Both the position numbers and the translations under genes were made by a program. The notes under the pieces are model-generated. The model saw nothing but the letters and a program-made list of their open reading frames with translations, was not told the origin of the DNA and searched no databases. A DNA stretch of 64,000 nt from DASXVX01 sp036504075 (lineage in GTDB: Bacteria > Bacillota > Sulfobacillia > Symbiobacteriales > Symbiobacteriaceae): the NCBI GenBank assembly GCA_036504075.1, contig DASXVX010000033.1:76433-140432 (forward strand), given 5' to 3'. Of this stretch, positions 40,520-49,087 are shown one piece after another. Position 1 is the stretch's first letter. The number at the start of each line of letters is the position of its first letter.

Positions 40520-41416
40520 CTACCGGCGGGTCGCCTCCAGGGGGTCCATCCAGGCCGCCCGCAGGGCCGGAAGCAAGGCGGTAACGACCACCGCTGCGCA
40601 AACCCCCACCACCGAGCCGATGCCGTAGAGCGTCAGCCGCCGCAGTTGCCCGGTGCCGTCTCTGAACACGAACGCTGCCGCCGTGGCCAGTGCCCCGACC
40701 ACGCCGCCGGCCAGCGCTGGAACGCCGCTCTCCGCCAGGACCAGGCTCATCAGGAACCACTGGGTGGCGCCCATCGTCCGGAGCATCCCCAGTTCCGCCC
40801 GGCGCTCCGCCACGGTAATGGATGCCAACAGCCCCGACATGAGGACCGCCCCCAGGAGCCCCACCCCGGCGCCGGTGCCCAGAAGCCGCACCAGCAGTTG
40901 CAAGTGGCGAGTCACCTGGCGGGTCGACTGCTCGGCCACCACCACTTCGGCGTCGGGCAGGGCAGTCACCAGCATCTGCCGCGTGATCATCGGCGACGCG
41001 TACTGATCCAACCGGACGAGCACGATGGACGCGCTCGGCCCCGAAAGCTTGCCCGCACCCCCGCGCTCCAGAGACCAGCCCTGAAACCCCACGATCCCAT
41101 AGACCCATTCCGGCGTGAGATGGCTCCGCCATTCGGCCACGGGAATGGTCGTCGGAATCGCCGGCGCCGTGCCGGCGGTCAGCAGTCTGCCCACGGCGTC
41201 CTGGTACCCGCGGGGCGCCAGCACGATATCGGCGCCCATCCGCTGCATGTCGGACGCCAACACGGCCTTCATGCCCGCAAGCGTCCAGGTGGTCCCAAAT
41301 ACGGCGATGGTGGCCACCAGTGCAACGGCCAACCCAGCCAGACTCCGCCGTGGCGACCGGCGCAGTTCAGCCCAGAGCAGATCCCAGGCGGTCAGCCGCA
41401 CCAGCTCAGGAGGCAT
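40520..41416 (-). CDS. FtsX/MacB-type ABC permease, short form
   Basis: This 298-residue membrane protein has one N-terminal helix, an outward domain of about 130 residues (MGADIVLAPRGYQDAVGRLL onward), and three C-terminal helices with the FtsX signature VAERRAELGMLRTMGATQWFL. The outward domain is shorter than in typical MacB proteins (about 250). It overlaps the ATPase gene by 11 nt. The three-gene set with two unequal permeases recalls MacB-type systems found with DUF4418 or DUF2318 proteins, where a role in metal or redox-cofactor handling is suspected. Confidence 0.85.
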   Translation of the reverse strand: MPPELVRLTAWDLLWAELRRSPRRSLAGLAVALVATIAVFGTTWTLAGMKAVLASDMQRMGADIVLAPRGYQDAVGRLLTAGTAPAIPTTIPVAEWRSHLTPEWVYGIVGFQGWSLERGGAGKLSGPSASIVLVRLDQYASPMITRQMLVTALPDAEVVVAEQSTRQVTRHLQLLVRLLGTGAGVGLLGAVLMSGLLASITVAERRAELGMLRTMGATQWFLMSLVLAESGVPALAGGVVGALATAAAFVFRDGTGQLRRLTLYGIGSVVGVCAAVVVTALLPALRAAWMDPLEATRR

Positions 41417-42074
41417 GGGTGACCAGCCCCCCGCTCAGGACCAGATGCCGGGTGGCGCGCACCGACAGGTCTGTGTTATGCGTCGCGATCACGACGGTGG
41501 TCCCGGCCCGGTTCACCTCCCCGAAGAGCGCGGTGATTTCCGCTTCCGTTTGTTCGTCCAGGTCGGCGGTGGGTTCATCGGCCAGCAGTACGGCAGGCCG
41601 CAGCAGCAGCGCCCGCGCCACGGCGACTCGCTTCTGCTGTCCGCCGGACAGTTGCCAGGGGAGCCGGTCGGCCTGCTCGGCAAGTCCGACCCGTGACAAG
41701 AGCTCCAGCGCCCGATTGAGATCGCCCCCTTCCCCTTCCGGCAGGAAGGCCGTCGGCAGGAGCACGTTCTCCAGAACGGTCAGGGTGGGAATCAGGCTGG
41801 CAAACTGAAAGACGAACCCCATGGTCCGGCAGCGAAGCCGCGAGCGCTCCTCGTCCGAGAGCGCCCAGAGGTCGTGGCCCTCAACCAGCACCCGGCCGGT
41901 GTCGGGGCGAATCAGCCCGCCAATCAGGGAGAGCAAGGTGGACTTGCCCGCGCCGGAGCGGCCGGTGATGATCACGAATTCCCCGGGCTGAATCTCTTCG
42001 GAGTACTCCTGGACCGCTTCTACGGTCTGATTTTGACTGCGATAAGTCTTCTTGACGTGATCGAGTGTGATCAT
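41406..42074 (-). CDS. ABC transporter ATP-binding protein, MacB/LolD-type
   Basis: The 222-residue ATPase has Walker A GRSGAGKST, Q-loop FVFQFASLIPTLTVLENV, signature LSGGQQKRVAVARALLLRP, Walker B VLLADEPTADLD and switch histidine VIATHNTDL. This is the LolD/MacB class that drives FtsX-type permeases from the cytoplasmic side and works mechanically on outward substrates or lipoproteins. It sits between its two permease genes, 18 nt after one and overlapping the other. Confidence 0.95.
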   Translation of the reverse strand: MITLDHVKKTYRSQNQTVEAVQEYSEEIQPGEFVIITGRSGAGKSTLLSLIGGLIRPDTGRVLVEGHDLWALSDEERSRLRCRTMGFVFQFASLIPTLTVLENVLLPTAFLPEGEGGDLNRALELLSRVGLAEQADRLPWQLSGGQQKRVAVARALLLRPAVLLADEPTADLDEQTEAEITALFGEVNRAGTTVVIATHNTDLSVRATRHLVLSGGLVTHAS

Positions 42075-42092
42075 GTTTGTTCCTCCCGGTGG

Positions 42093-43307
42093 TCAGCGCC
42101 GAACGTGGATGGCGTAGTGCGGTTCCAGGCGCGCAATGCGCATGGCGGGCAAGGCAGCCGCGAGTCCGGCGATAAGCGCCGAGCCGGCCACGACGGCCAG
42201 GCCAAGCCCCACCTGCTGCACGATTGACGGCCACAAGAACGGCAGGGCGTAGTCGATCTGCAGCGGCTTTTCGAACAGCATGTAGACCACCGCACCAGCC
42301 CCGACCCCGAGGGCGGCGCCCAGGATCCCCAACAGCATCGCCTCGCCGACCAGAGCGGTCACCGTCTGGCGCTGCGTGGCCCCCATCGCCCGTAGCAGGC
42401 CAATCTCCCGGGACCGTTCCGCTGTGACGGCGGAAAACAGCATGATGAAGAGCAGCATGGCCACCAGTAGAATTCCGCCGGCCAGCGGCAGCAGCCAGGC
42501 CATGAGATCGGAGAGATCCCGGTTGACACCCTGAGTCACCTGGCCGGCGGTCATGGCCGAGACGCCAGGGACGGCGGCTTCAATTTGCCGGGCCATTCCC
42601 TCGGCCTGAGCCGGATTCGCCAGCCGCACCATGACCGCGGAGACGCTTCCTGAAGGAATGGTAAGCGGCTTTTCGGCCAGCCGGGTCGAGTTTTCGGCCA
42701 TGGCAGCCACCGAACTGGCCGGGAGGAACGCGGTCTCATCCATCCCCATGCCGGTGGGGTCCAGTACGCCGGCCACCTTGAACTCCGTGCCGAAGAAGCG
42801 CATGGTACTGCCAACCTGCTGCAGGATGTGAGCGCCGATCAAGATTTCATCGTCCCGGAGGTCTCGCCCCAAAACGGCCCGGAGCCACGGTTGCACGGTA
42901 AAGTCGGTCTTGGCGTCAAAGCCGACGAGAAACATCCGGCCGGTACAGCAGGCCGCCGTAGACAGGGTTTCGACGTAAGTCTGGGGAGAAGCGCTGCGCA
43001 CGCCGGGCACGCCAGCGACCTTCTGCACCGTGCTGCCGTCCATGTAGAAGGCTACAGGTTCGCCGAGCACCAGGGCGGTATGGGTCGATGTCATCGTCCC
43101 TTGCGGCACCACCATGAGGTCTGCGCCTAAACGTTCCATACCCACCGCGACAGAATGATGCACGCCAACGCTGATCAGCGCACCGGCAAACGCGGTTCCC
43201 GCAGCCAGAACGACAGCAATCACGGCCGCGAGGCTCCGCCCGGGTTTGCGGAGCAGATTGTAGAGCGTGAACTGCAACAGCCGCGGCCCCCGCCTGGGAA
43301 GAGTCAT
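42093..43307 (-). CDS. FtsX/MacB-type ABC permease with vicinal cysteines
   Basis: The 404-residue permease has an N-terminal helix, an outward MacB_PCD domain and three C-terminal helices (FtsX signature AERSREIGLLRAMGATQRQTV). The outward domain contains a conspicuous ETLSTAACCTGRMFLVGFD segment; the adjacent cysteines could bind metal or undergo thiol chemistry. I recall this CC motif from permeases in P19/DUF2318-type loci, but cannot verify it here. AGGAGGG lies before the ATG at 43307. It is the first gene of the exporter operon, which ends about 150 nt before the ResD-like gene. Confidence 0.87.
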   Translation of the reverse strand: MTLPRRGPRLLQFTLYNLLRKPGRSLAAVIAVVLAAGTAFAGALISVGVHHSVAVGMERLGADLMVVPQGTMTSTHTALVLGEPVAFYMDGSTVQKVAGVPGVRSASPQTYVETLSTAACCTGRMFLVGFDAKTDFTVQPWLRAVLGRDLRDDEILIGAHILQQVGSTMRFFGTEFKVAGVLDPTGMGMDETAFLPASSVAAMAENSTRLAEKPLTIPSGSVSAVMVRLANPAQAEGMARQIEAAVPGVSAMTAGQVTQGVNRDLSDLMAWLLPLAGGILLVAMLLFIMLFSAVTAERSREIGLLRAMGATQRQTVTALVGEAMLLGILGAALGVGAGAVVYMLFEKPLQIDYALPFLWPSIVQQVGLGLAVVAGSALIAGLAAALPAMRIARLEPHYAIHVRR

Positions 43308-43575
43308 GCTGCGTCCCTCCTCTGCCAAGGCGCCGGACCAGGTCCGTAATGAAAAATGGTTGTCATGAACCGTTTCTCCCTTCCGTCGCACGACCGTCCG
43401 ACACCGGACTGAATCGTATATCTCCCTGACAATCTAGCAGGAGCAAGTCAAGAATCCCTGCGCCGATTGTGGGGGTTTGCGGGAAAAAACGTGAAGAAAG
43501 TGTGAAGACGGGCTACGCCCATGCGATTCGTCTGCTGTTGTATCCTCCAGCCGCCGAAGCGGTTGCCGGTGAACG

Positions 43576-45264
43576 TCATACATCGCATACCGCTTGACCA
43601 CCGACCTGCATCACATCGACCTGCCACTCAATCTTGACTTCCTTCTTCCGATGGAGCCCGGTTGCTTCCACGTTGTAGACCGTAATCCTGTGAATCCATT
43701 TCTGAAACAGTTCACGACGGTCCGCGATGCTACCACTTGGGGTGAACAGATGCCCTTTTTGGCAGAACCCATCAATGTCACGCTGAAGCCGGGTCGTGGC
43801 CTCTTGCCCGGCAGAAGCATCCCGCAGCTCTTTCTCCAATCGTGAGCGTTCAACCTGGAGCTGTTGAATCTTCTGCTCCGCTCGCTTAACCACCAAGTCT
43901 GTGACAGAATCACTCAGGTTCGTGGTCTTCAAGACAAATTCAGCCAAGTTGTCAGCAGCCTGCTGAATTTCCGCATCAATCTCCGCAATCCGCTGTACAT
44001 GACGAGATGTTGTCCGCTCGTCAACCTTGAATCTGTCCCAGAAGTGGGCATCGTCCCGGAGTACCCGCAGTTTCTCTTCCAATGAGAGCAAGACAAGTTC
44101 GTGCAGGTAGTCTGCCCGTACGTTCTCCTGGTCGCAGACCGCCTTGCCCTTTCGGAACTTGTTTACACACGTATAGTACTGGTAACCCTTATCCGGGTTA
44201 CGCCCATGGTGCATCATCGGGCCGCTGCAGTGCCCGCAGACCAGGATGCCGGTCAGGGGATAACGGGCGTTGGTCGGTTTGCGGGCCTCGCCGGATTGCC
44301 GCTTTCGACTCTGCAACTGCTCCTGTACTCGCCCGAACAACTCGCGGGAAATAATCCCTTCATGCGCGTCGGTCACGACGATGGCTTCTTCTTCCGGCAC
44401 AATTTCGAGCGTTCGTTTCTTCTTTCCAAACAGGTATCCACCGGACCCGGACTTCTCAAGGGTCCGTGTATACCGGTAGTTATGGACGCCATAAACGAGA
44501 TCTCCCACGTAAACACGCCGAGCCAGAATTCGCTGGATCACAGTAGACGACCAGATACGTGGATCGATGTCGGCCCACTTCCGGTTTTCGTTGAAGCGGT
44601 GGGCGATCCAGACCGCCCCCTTGCCCTGCGCCGCAAGGTTCCAGATGTCCTGGACAATTGGCTTCAGCTTGGCATTCGGCTCCAGCTTCTTGGTTCCAGG
44701 GTTGTACTGGAAGCCGTACGGAGGGATGCCGCCCTTCCATTGTCCCTTCTTAGCCTTTTCCCGCATGCCGATCTTAACCGAAATGGACTTCTTGTCTGAT
44801 TCCATGCGGGCCAGGAAGGAATGGACGTGGAAGATCGCCAGTGCGCCGCCTTTCTCCCGAGAGTCGAATCCCTCCTCCAGGGATTTAACCCGCACGCCCT
44901 TTCCGTCCAGCCATTCAAAGAACATCTTGGCCTCGGCGTCATCCCGATTGAAGCGAGAGAGCCCTTTGATGAAAAGACACCGGGCTTCGCCACGTTCAAC
45001 TGCTTCGATAAACCGCTTTACCCCAGGACGCTCCAAAATGGATTCCTTCCAAGCGGATACCCCATCGTCCACAAACACGTTGTGCGGGCGGATGACGAAT
45101 CGTTCCCCGGTGCCACTCCCTGACAAATGCTTGGCCCATGCCTGCAGCGCCATGATCTGGTGTTCGCAAGTGTCACCCTGATGGTCGGTGGACGCCCGAG
45201 CAATAATGGCCGCGTTCACCGTTTCCAAGGCCGGGTCAAGTCGCAGGACTGCCACCAGTGGCAT
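43576..45264 (-). CDS. Large serine recombinase
   Basis: The 562-residue site-specific recombinase has the resolvase catalytic domain with nucleophile S25 (ARASTDHQG) and FIKGLSRFNRDDAEAKMFFEWL. The recombinase domain (GQWKGGIPPYGFQYNP, WSSTVIQRILARRVYVGDLVYG), a zinc ribbon (LTGILVCGHCSGPMMHH, CVNKFRKGKAVCDQENV) and a long coiled coil near residues 440-490 follow. This is the build of phage and ICE integrases such as phiC31-type or TnpX-type enzymes. It appears intact. No phage or conjugation genes lie next to it, so it is either solitary or a remnant of an element whose other genes have gone. Confidence 0.93.
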   Translation of the reverse strand: MPLVAVLRLDPALETVNAAIIARASTDHQGDTCEHQIMALQAWAKHLSGSGTGERFVIRPHNVFVDDGVSAWKESILERPGVKRFIEAVERGEARCLFIKGLSRFNRDDAEAKMFFEWLDGKGVRVKSLEEGFDSREKGGALAIFHVHSFLARMESDKKSISVKIGMREKAKKGQWKGGIPPYGFQYNPGTKKLEPNAKLKPIVQDIWNLAAQGKGAVWIAHRFNENRKWADIDPRIWSSTVIQRILARRVYVGDLVYGVHNYRYTRTLEKSGSGGYLFGKKKRTLEIVPEEEAIVVTDAHEGIISRELFGRVQEQLQSRKRQSGEARKPTNARYPLTGILVCGHCSGPMMHHGRNPDKGYQYYTCVNKFRKGKAVCDQENVRADYLHELVLLSLEEKLRVLRDDAHFWDRFKVDERTTSRHVQRIAEIDAEIQQAADNLAEFVLKTTNLSDSVTDLVVKRAEQKIQQLQVERSRLEKELRDASAGQEATTRLQRDIDGFCQKGHLFTPSGSIADRRELFQKWIHRITVYNVEATGLHRKKEVKIEWQVDVMQVGGQAVCDV

Positions 45265-45502
45265 CCACCCCCCCTGTCAGCTTCGAAAGAGGTGCCACCC
45301 CTGCCCGGGACGCGCCTTTCCGGTCACGAAGCACGACAACCTGGCGGCCATACTTCTTGTTCAGGTACATGGCAATGGTTTCCGCAACCAGATCGTGTGG
45401 CGGAGCGGTCCCGTTGACTTCTGTGACAATGAAAAGGCTGCGCAACTCGTCAAGCCGCTTCCTCGCGCCAAGGTCCACTCGCCCTCGTCCTCTCTCCACC
45501 AT
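45236..45502 (-). CDS. Small protein upstream of and overlapping the recombinase gene
   Basis: A frame of 88 codons from ATG 45502 (or up to 118 codons from 45592) ends 29 nt inside the recombinase gene. Its core, RKRLDELRSLFIVTEVNGTAPPHDLVAETIAMYLNKKYGRQVVVLRDR, reads like a genuine small protein, with a helix-rich middle. No family is recognised. Overlap with the recombinase suggests coupling, possibly as a directionality or partner protein. The start is uncertain because no strong ribosome binding site is visible. Confidence 0.45.
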   Translation of the reverse strand: MVERGRGRVDLGARKRLDELRSLFIVTEVNGTAPPHDLVAETIAMYLNKKYGRQVVVLRDRKGASRAGVAPLSKLTGGVDATGGSPAT

Positions 45503-45580
45503 CGACTTTAGAGATGGTATGCAGGGTGATGAGCGGAACGACCTTCTGACCCCCCGGTGCATAAACATGCAATCGCTTTT

Positions 45581-45599
45581 CAAAGTGACCAACGTGTAG
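45581..45599 (+). repeat. 19-bp direct repeat, left copy
   Basis: CAAAGTGACCAACGTGTAG here differs by one base from the copy at 62953-62971. The two lie just outside the ends of the carbohydrate gene island in the same orientation. Confidence 0.6.
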
Positions 45600-46040
45600 G
45601 CGAAGACAAGGGCGCCTGTCAGGGGGCACCGACCGGATCCAAACCCTGGTCAATACCGCGCGAATCGCATCGCTCTAGGTCTGTGGCGGTGGTCAGTTAC
45701 ATACATGGTAGCGAACGCCACTGTGCCTAATGTGACCATGACCCTGCTGATGTCAAAGTGACCAGGTTTTATACAACTGCTGATCTTCCTTGCGTTGCCA
45801 CAGGAGCCGAGTAAACGCACTCGGCCGATGGCATGTTCCACTTTACCGCCTACACCAGTGGGTCCAGATCATCATGGACGGCCGGCTCCGCGGCACGAAC
45901 CCCCCGTACAATGTCCCGCTGGCCGTACAACTAAGCCAATTGTTCAGCCTGAAGCACTGCCTGAACGAACGCGGGGATGAGGCAACCCAACGCCCCATGA
46001 TCCTGGCTTGCGGCCAACCATTTTCGCCGCCACACCTGCT
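45600..46040. other. Gene-poor stretch with TGGTCACTTTG-like repeats
   Basis: No supported gene in about 440 bases. On the minus strand TGGTCACTTTG occurs at 45754-45764 (as in the direct repeat at 45581-45591) and TGGTCACATT at 45729-45738. Clustered short repeats of this kind are often left at the ends of insertion sequences, so this may be the scar of a lost element. A plus-strand frame at 45790-46077 is of unconvincing composition. Confidence 0.4.
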
Positions 46041-47078
46041 TTACAGAGATATCGCCTTGCCCGCCGCCGCAGACTGATAGATGCCGCTAACCATCTGCTG
46101 GAGGATGACGGCCTGATCCGGCGTAACCACCGGGCGCTCATCCCCGCGGCAGCAGGCGACAAAATGCCGCACTTCCTCCGCATACATGTCCTGTCGGGGG
46201 AGCCAGTGGATCGTCGTATCGGTCAGGGCACCGCACTCCTCCCGGAAGATGCGCAGGGGCGGCAGTTCCAGCCCCGCCTTCGTTCCCGACAGGAGCACGT
46301 AGTTCTCCTCCTTCGGACAATTGTCCGCAAAGGACGCCTCGATGAGCACAGTCGCGCCGGAATCCAGTGTAATCATGCCAAACGCCAGATCCTCCACCTC
46401 GTAGCCGTCCCGGTCATAAGCGCCCCAGGCCATCACTTCTGTCCGGTTAGCAACCTTCGTGTAAGTAGTGCCGAGGATCTGCCGAGGAGCGGCATAACCC
46501 ATGAGATAGAGGGCGACATCCAGGAAGTGGACGCCCATGTCGATCATGGGTCCCCCGCCCTGGAGCCGCTTGTTCGTAAAGCCTCCCCAGGAAGGGACGC
46601 CCCGGCGCCGCCGCACCCGCACCCGGGCCGCATAGATCTCCCCCAGTCCGCCGCCGTCGATGAACCGCTTGGCCAACACTACTTCCGGGTCGAACCGAAA
46701 GTTCAGAGCCACGGTGTAGATGCGGCCGGTGCGGCGCGCCGTCTCCGCAACGGCCGACACCTCCTCCGGCGACATGGCCGGGGGCTTTTCGCAGAGGACG
46801 TGACACCCCGCCTCCAGGGCTGCCAGGCTGGCCGGGGCGTGCAGAGCGTTCGGCGTGCACACGCTGACGGCATCCAGCCGCTCCGCCGCCAGCATCGCCC
46901 GATAGTCGTGGTACACGCCGGAAATACCATGTTCGGCCGCCACCTGACGCGCCCGCTCCAGGTTGACGTCCGCAACGGCGGCCAATTCGACCTCCCCGCC
47001 GAGGCGTTTGTAACCGGGAATGTGTGCCGAAGTGGCGATGCCGCCGACCCCGATGACTCCGACCCGCAGCTTGCCCAC
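46041..47078 (-). CDS. Gfo/Idh/MocA family oxidoreductase (1)
   Basis: The 345-residue NAD(P)-dependent sugar or inositol oxidoreductase has Rossmann motif VGVIGVGGIATSAHIPGYKRLGG and the family's active-site HVLCEKPPAMSPEEV. The C-terminal domain carries GGGPMIDMGVHFLDVALYLMG, with the D and H that usually contact substrate. GGAGGG precedes the GTG start. It is the last of three homologous oxidoreductase genes in a row in an operon of glycoside-degrading enzymes. Substrates are probably monosaccharides or their 3-keto derivatives released by the neighbouring glycosidases. Confidence 0.9.
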   Translation of the reverse strand: MGKLRVGVIGVGGIATSAHIPGYKRLGGEVELAAVADVNLERARQVAAEHGISGVYHDYRAMLAAERLDAVSVCTPNALHAPASLAALEAGCHVLCEKPPAMSPEEVSAVAETARRTGRIYTVALNFRFDPEVVLAKRFIDGGGLGEIYAARVRVRRRRGVPSWGGFTNKRLQGGGPMIDMGVHFLDVALYLMGYAAPRQILGTTYTKVANRTEVMAWGAYDRDGYEVEDLAFGMITLDSGATVLIEASFADNCPKEENYVLLSGTKAGLELPPLRIFREECGALTDTTIHWLPRQDMYAEEVRHFVACCRGDERPVVTPDQAVILQQMVSGIYQSAAAGKAISL

Positions 47079-47090
47079 GCCACTCCCTCC

Positions 47091-48065
47091 TTACCGCCCG
47101 ACCGGCTCGCCCCGGCGGGCCGACTCATACGCCAGCAGGGCAACCTCCATGGCCCGCAGGCCATCCTCGCCTGTGACAGGCACCGGCCGGCCTGCCCGCA
47201 CGCAGCCCAGGAAGTCCGCGATCATCAGCGAATCGATGTCCGCTCCAAAGCCCGCCCAGGCGGCCACCCGGTCGGCATTGTTGTAGAGGGTGACGTTCTG
47301 CCCGAAGGCGTCCACCGTAATCGTTCCCCGCGTGCCCACAATCTCCAGGGTCACGTCGCCCCAGGTGGGGAAGGCCGCCGGCCGGGACCAGGACGGGTCG
47401 AGGGTGGCAATGAGACCGCCCTCCATCTCTAACGAGAGCATGCCGCAATCGTCAATGGCGACATCGTAGAACCGGGTCCCCACTTCGGCGAACACCGACG
47501 TGAACTCCCGGCCCGTGATCCAGCGCATCAGATCGGCCACATGCACGGTATGATCCATGACCGCCCCGCCGCCCGAAAGCGCCGGTTCAATGAACCAGCC
47601 GCCCGGCATCCGGCCGTGGTTGGTACCCCGAATGGCCAGCACCTCGCCGACGCGCCCTTCCAGCACCGCCTGCCTAGCGCGGACCACCGGCGGCGCGTAG
47701 CGCACGGGAAAGGCGGTCATCAACTGGACGCCCGCCTGCCGGGCCGCATCCACCATGGCCTCGGCATCCGCCACGGAGACGGCGATGGGTTTTTCGCAAA
47801 GGATGTGCTTGCCCGCCCGCGCCGCCCGGATGGTCAGATCCCGGTGATGGGCGTTGGCCGCACAGATGACGACGGCGGTGATGTCGGACGCGAGAACCAC
47901 CTCCAGATCCGGCTCGAAGGGGCAGCCGAATACTTCAGCGGCATGCCGCCCCCGGCTCTCGTCCTCGTCCCAGATGACGGAAAGCATCGCCCCCGGCGCC
48001 CGCTGCACCGCCCCGGCATAGCTCCAGGCGTGCATGTGGGCGAAGCTGAGCATGGCAACCCGCAT
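47091..48065 (-). CDS. Gfo/Idh/MocA family oxidoreductase (2)
   Basis: The 324-residue protein of the same family has an atypical dinucleotide motif at the start (VAMLSFAHMHAWSYAGAV in place of GxGxxG) followed by a normal HILCEKPIAVSVADAEAMV active site and GGGAVMDHTVHVADLMRWITG in the C-terminal domain. The altered first loop suggests tight-bound or unusual cofactor use, as in GH109-like or 3-keto-glycoside enzymes. It lies 12 nt upstream of the first oxidoreductase and 2 nt from the third. Specific activity is unknown. Confidence 0.88.
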   Translation of the reverse strand: MRVAMLSFAHMHAWSYAGAVQRAPGAMLSVIWDEDESRGRHAAEVFGCPFEPDLEVVLASDITAVVICAANAHHRDLTIRAARAGKHILCEKPIAVSVADAEAMVDAARQAGVQLMTAFPVRYAPPVVRARQAVLEGRVGEVLAIRGTNHGRMPGGWFIEPALSGGGAVMDHTVHVADLMRWITGREFTSVFAEVGTRFYDVAIDDCGMLSLEMEGGLIATLDPSWSRPAAFPTWGDVTLEIVGTRGTITVDAFGQNVTLYNNADRVAAWAGFGADIDSLMIADFLGCVRAGRPVPVTGEDGLRAMEVALLAYESARRGEPVGR

Positions 48066-48067
48066 GG

Positions 48068-49048
48068 CTACCGCCCCTCCTTTCCGATGGTCACCGGGCG
48101 CCCGGTCCGGGCCGACTCCAGAGCAGCCAGCCCGATCTCCAGGGCCTTGAAAGCGTCCTCCGCCGTCACCATGGCCGCTTCGCCGTGGGCGATGCAGCGG
48201 GCGAAATGGCGGATTTCCGCCGTGTACGGGCTCTCCGCCAGCGGGCTCTCCGGCACCGTCACGGCCGCTTCACCGGGCCGGGCCGCCCGCTCCCGGACGA
48301 CCAGCGGCTGCACCCGGTCGCTGTCGAAGTCCAGGAGCCCTTCGCTCCCCGCCACTTCGAAGCCGTAGCGAAAGCCGGTATGGGCCCACGACCCCTCCAC
48401 ATGGGCGATGGCGCCTGAGGCGAACCGGATGGTCACCAGGGCGTAGTCCAGGCGCTGGTCAGGCCGCGTTTGGATGGTCCGGGCAAAGACCCGCTCCACC
48501 TCGCCAAAGGTCCAGCGAAGCCAGTCGAAGTCGTGGATGACCAGGTCCAACAGCAGCGTCCCGCTCAGTTCCGGCCTGGCGTACCAGTCTTCCCAACCGG
48601 ACGGGAAACTGCCGCCCCGGAACGTCCGGACCACCCCGGGCCGGCCGGTTTTGCCGTCCCGGACCAGTTCCCGAGCCCGCTGATACTCCGGAAAGAACCG
48701 GACCACGTGCGCCACGTAGAGCTGGACCCCCGCGGCGCGGCAGGCTTCGATCATCGCCCGGGCGTCGGCCAGAGTCAGGGCCAGCGGCTTTTCACAAAGG
48801 ACATGCTTGCCGGCCCGCGCCGCGGCTTCCACCGTCGGCCGGTGCAAGTAGGTGGGCAAGCAAATGTCGATCAGATCGATCGCAGGGTCGGACAGCAGGA
48901 CCTCCAGCGAGGGCGCAACCGGCTCGCCCAGGGACGCCGCGGCCTCCGGCCGCGCGTCGTAGACCCCGCTCACCTCGTGGCCCGCCTCCCGGTGTGAGGC
49001 GGCGTGGACCCGACCCATGGTGCCGGCCCCGACAATTCCAATACGCAT
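48068..49048 (-). CDS. Gfo/Idh/MocA family oxidoreductase (3)
   Basis: The 326-residue protein has a standard GIVGAGTMGRVHAASH cofactor loop, HVLCEKPLALTLADARAMI active site and the C-terminal GTLLLDLVIHDFDWLRWTFG. The ATG at 49048 is taken as start since AAAGGAG lies about 7 nt upstream; longer frames would place the site inside the gene. It is the upstream member of the three-gene oxidoreductase set and follows the GH2 gene by 39 nt. The sequences are distinct enough from each other to imply different substrates rather than recent duplication. Confidence 0.9.
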   Translation of the reverse strand: MRIGIVGAGTMGRVHAASHREAGHEVSGVYDARPEAAASLGEPVAPSLEVLLSDPAIDLIDICLPTYLHRPTVEAAARAGKHVLCEKPLALTLADARAMIEACRAAGVQLYVAHVVRFFPEYQRARELVRDGKTGRPGVVRTFRGGSFPSGWEDWYARPELSGTLLLDLVIHDFDWLRWTFGEVERVFARTIQTRPDQRLDYALVTIRFASGAIAHVEGSWAHTGFRYGFEVAGSEGLLDFDSDRVQPLVVRERAARPGEAAVTVPESPLAESPYTAEIRHFARCIAHGEAAMVTAEDAFKALEIGLAALESARTGRPVTIGKEGR

Positions 49049-49087
49049 CGCCATGCTCCTTTCCATTGCGCTGTCAGAGCGACGGGT

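Noticed and set aside
45790..46077. Plus-strand 95-codon frame next to the oxidoreductase gene
   Set aside because: Overlaps the 3' end of a real gene, shows no family features or strong ribosome binding site, and its composition is mixed; it may be relic DNA.
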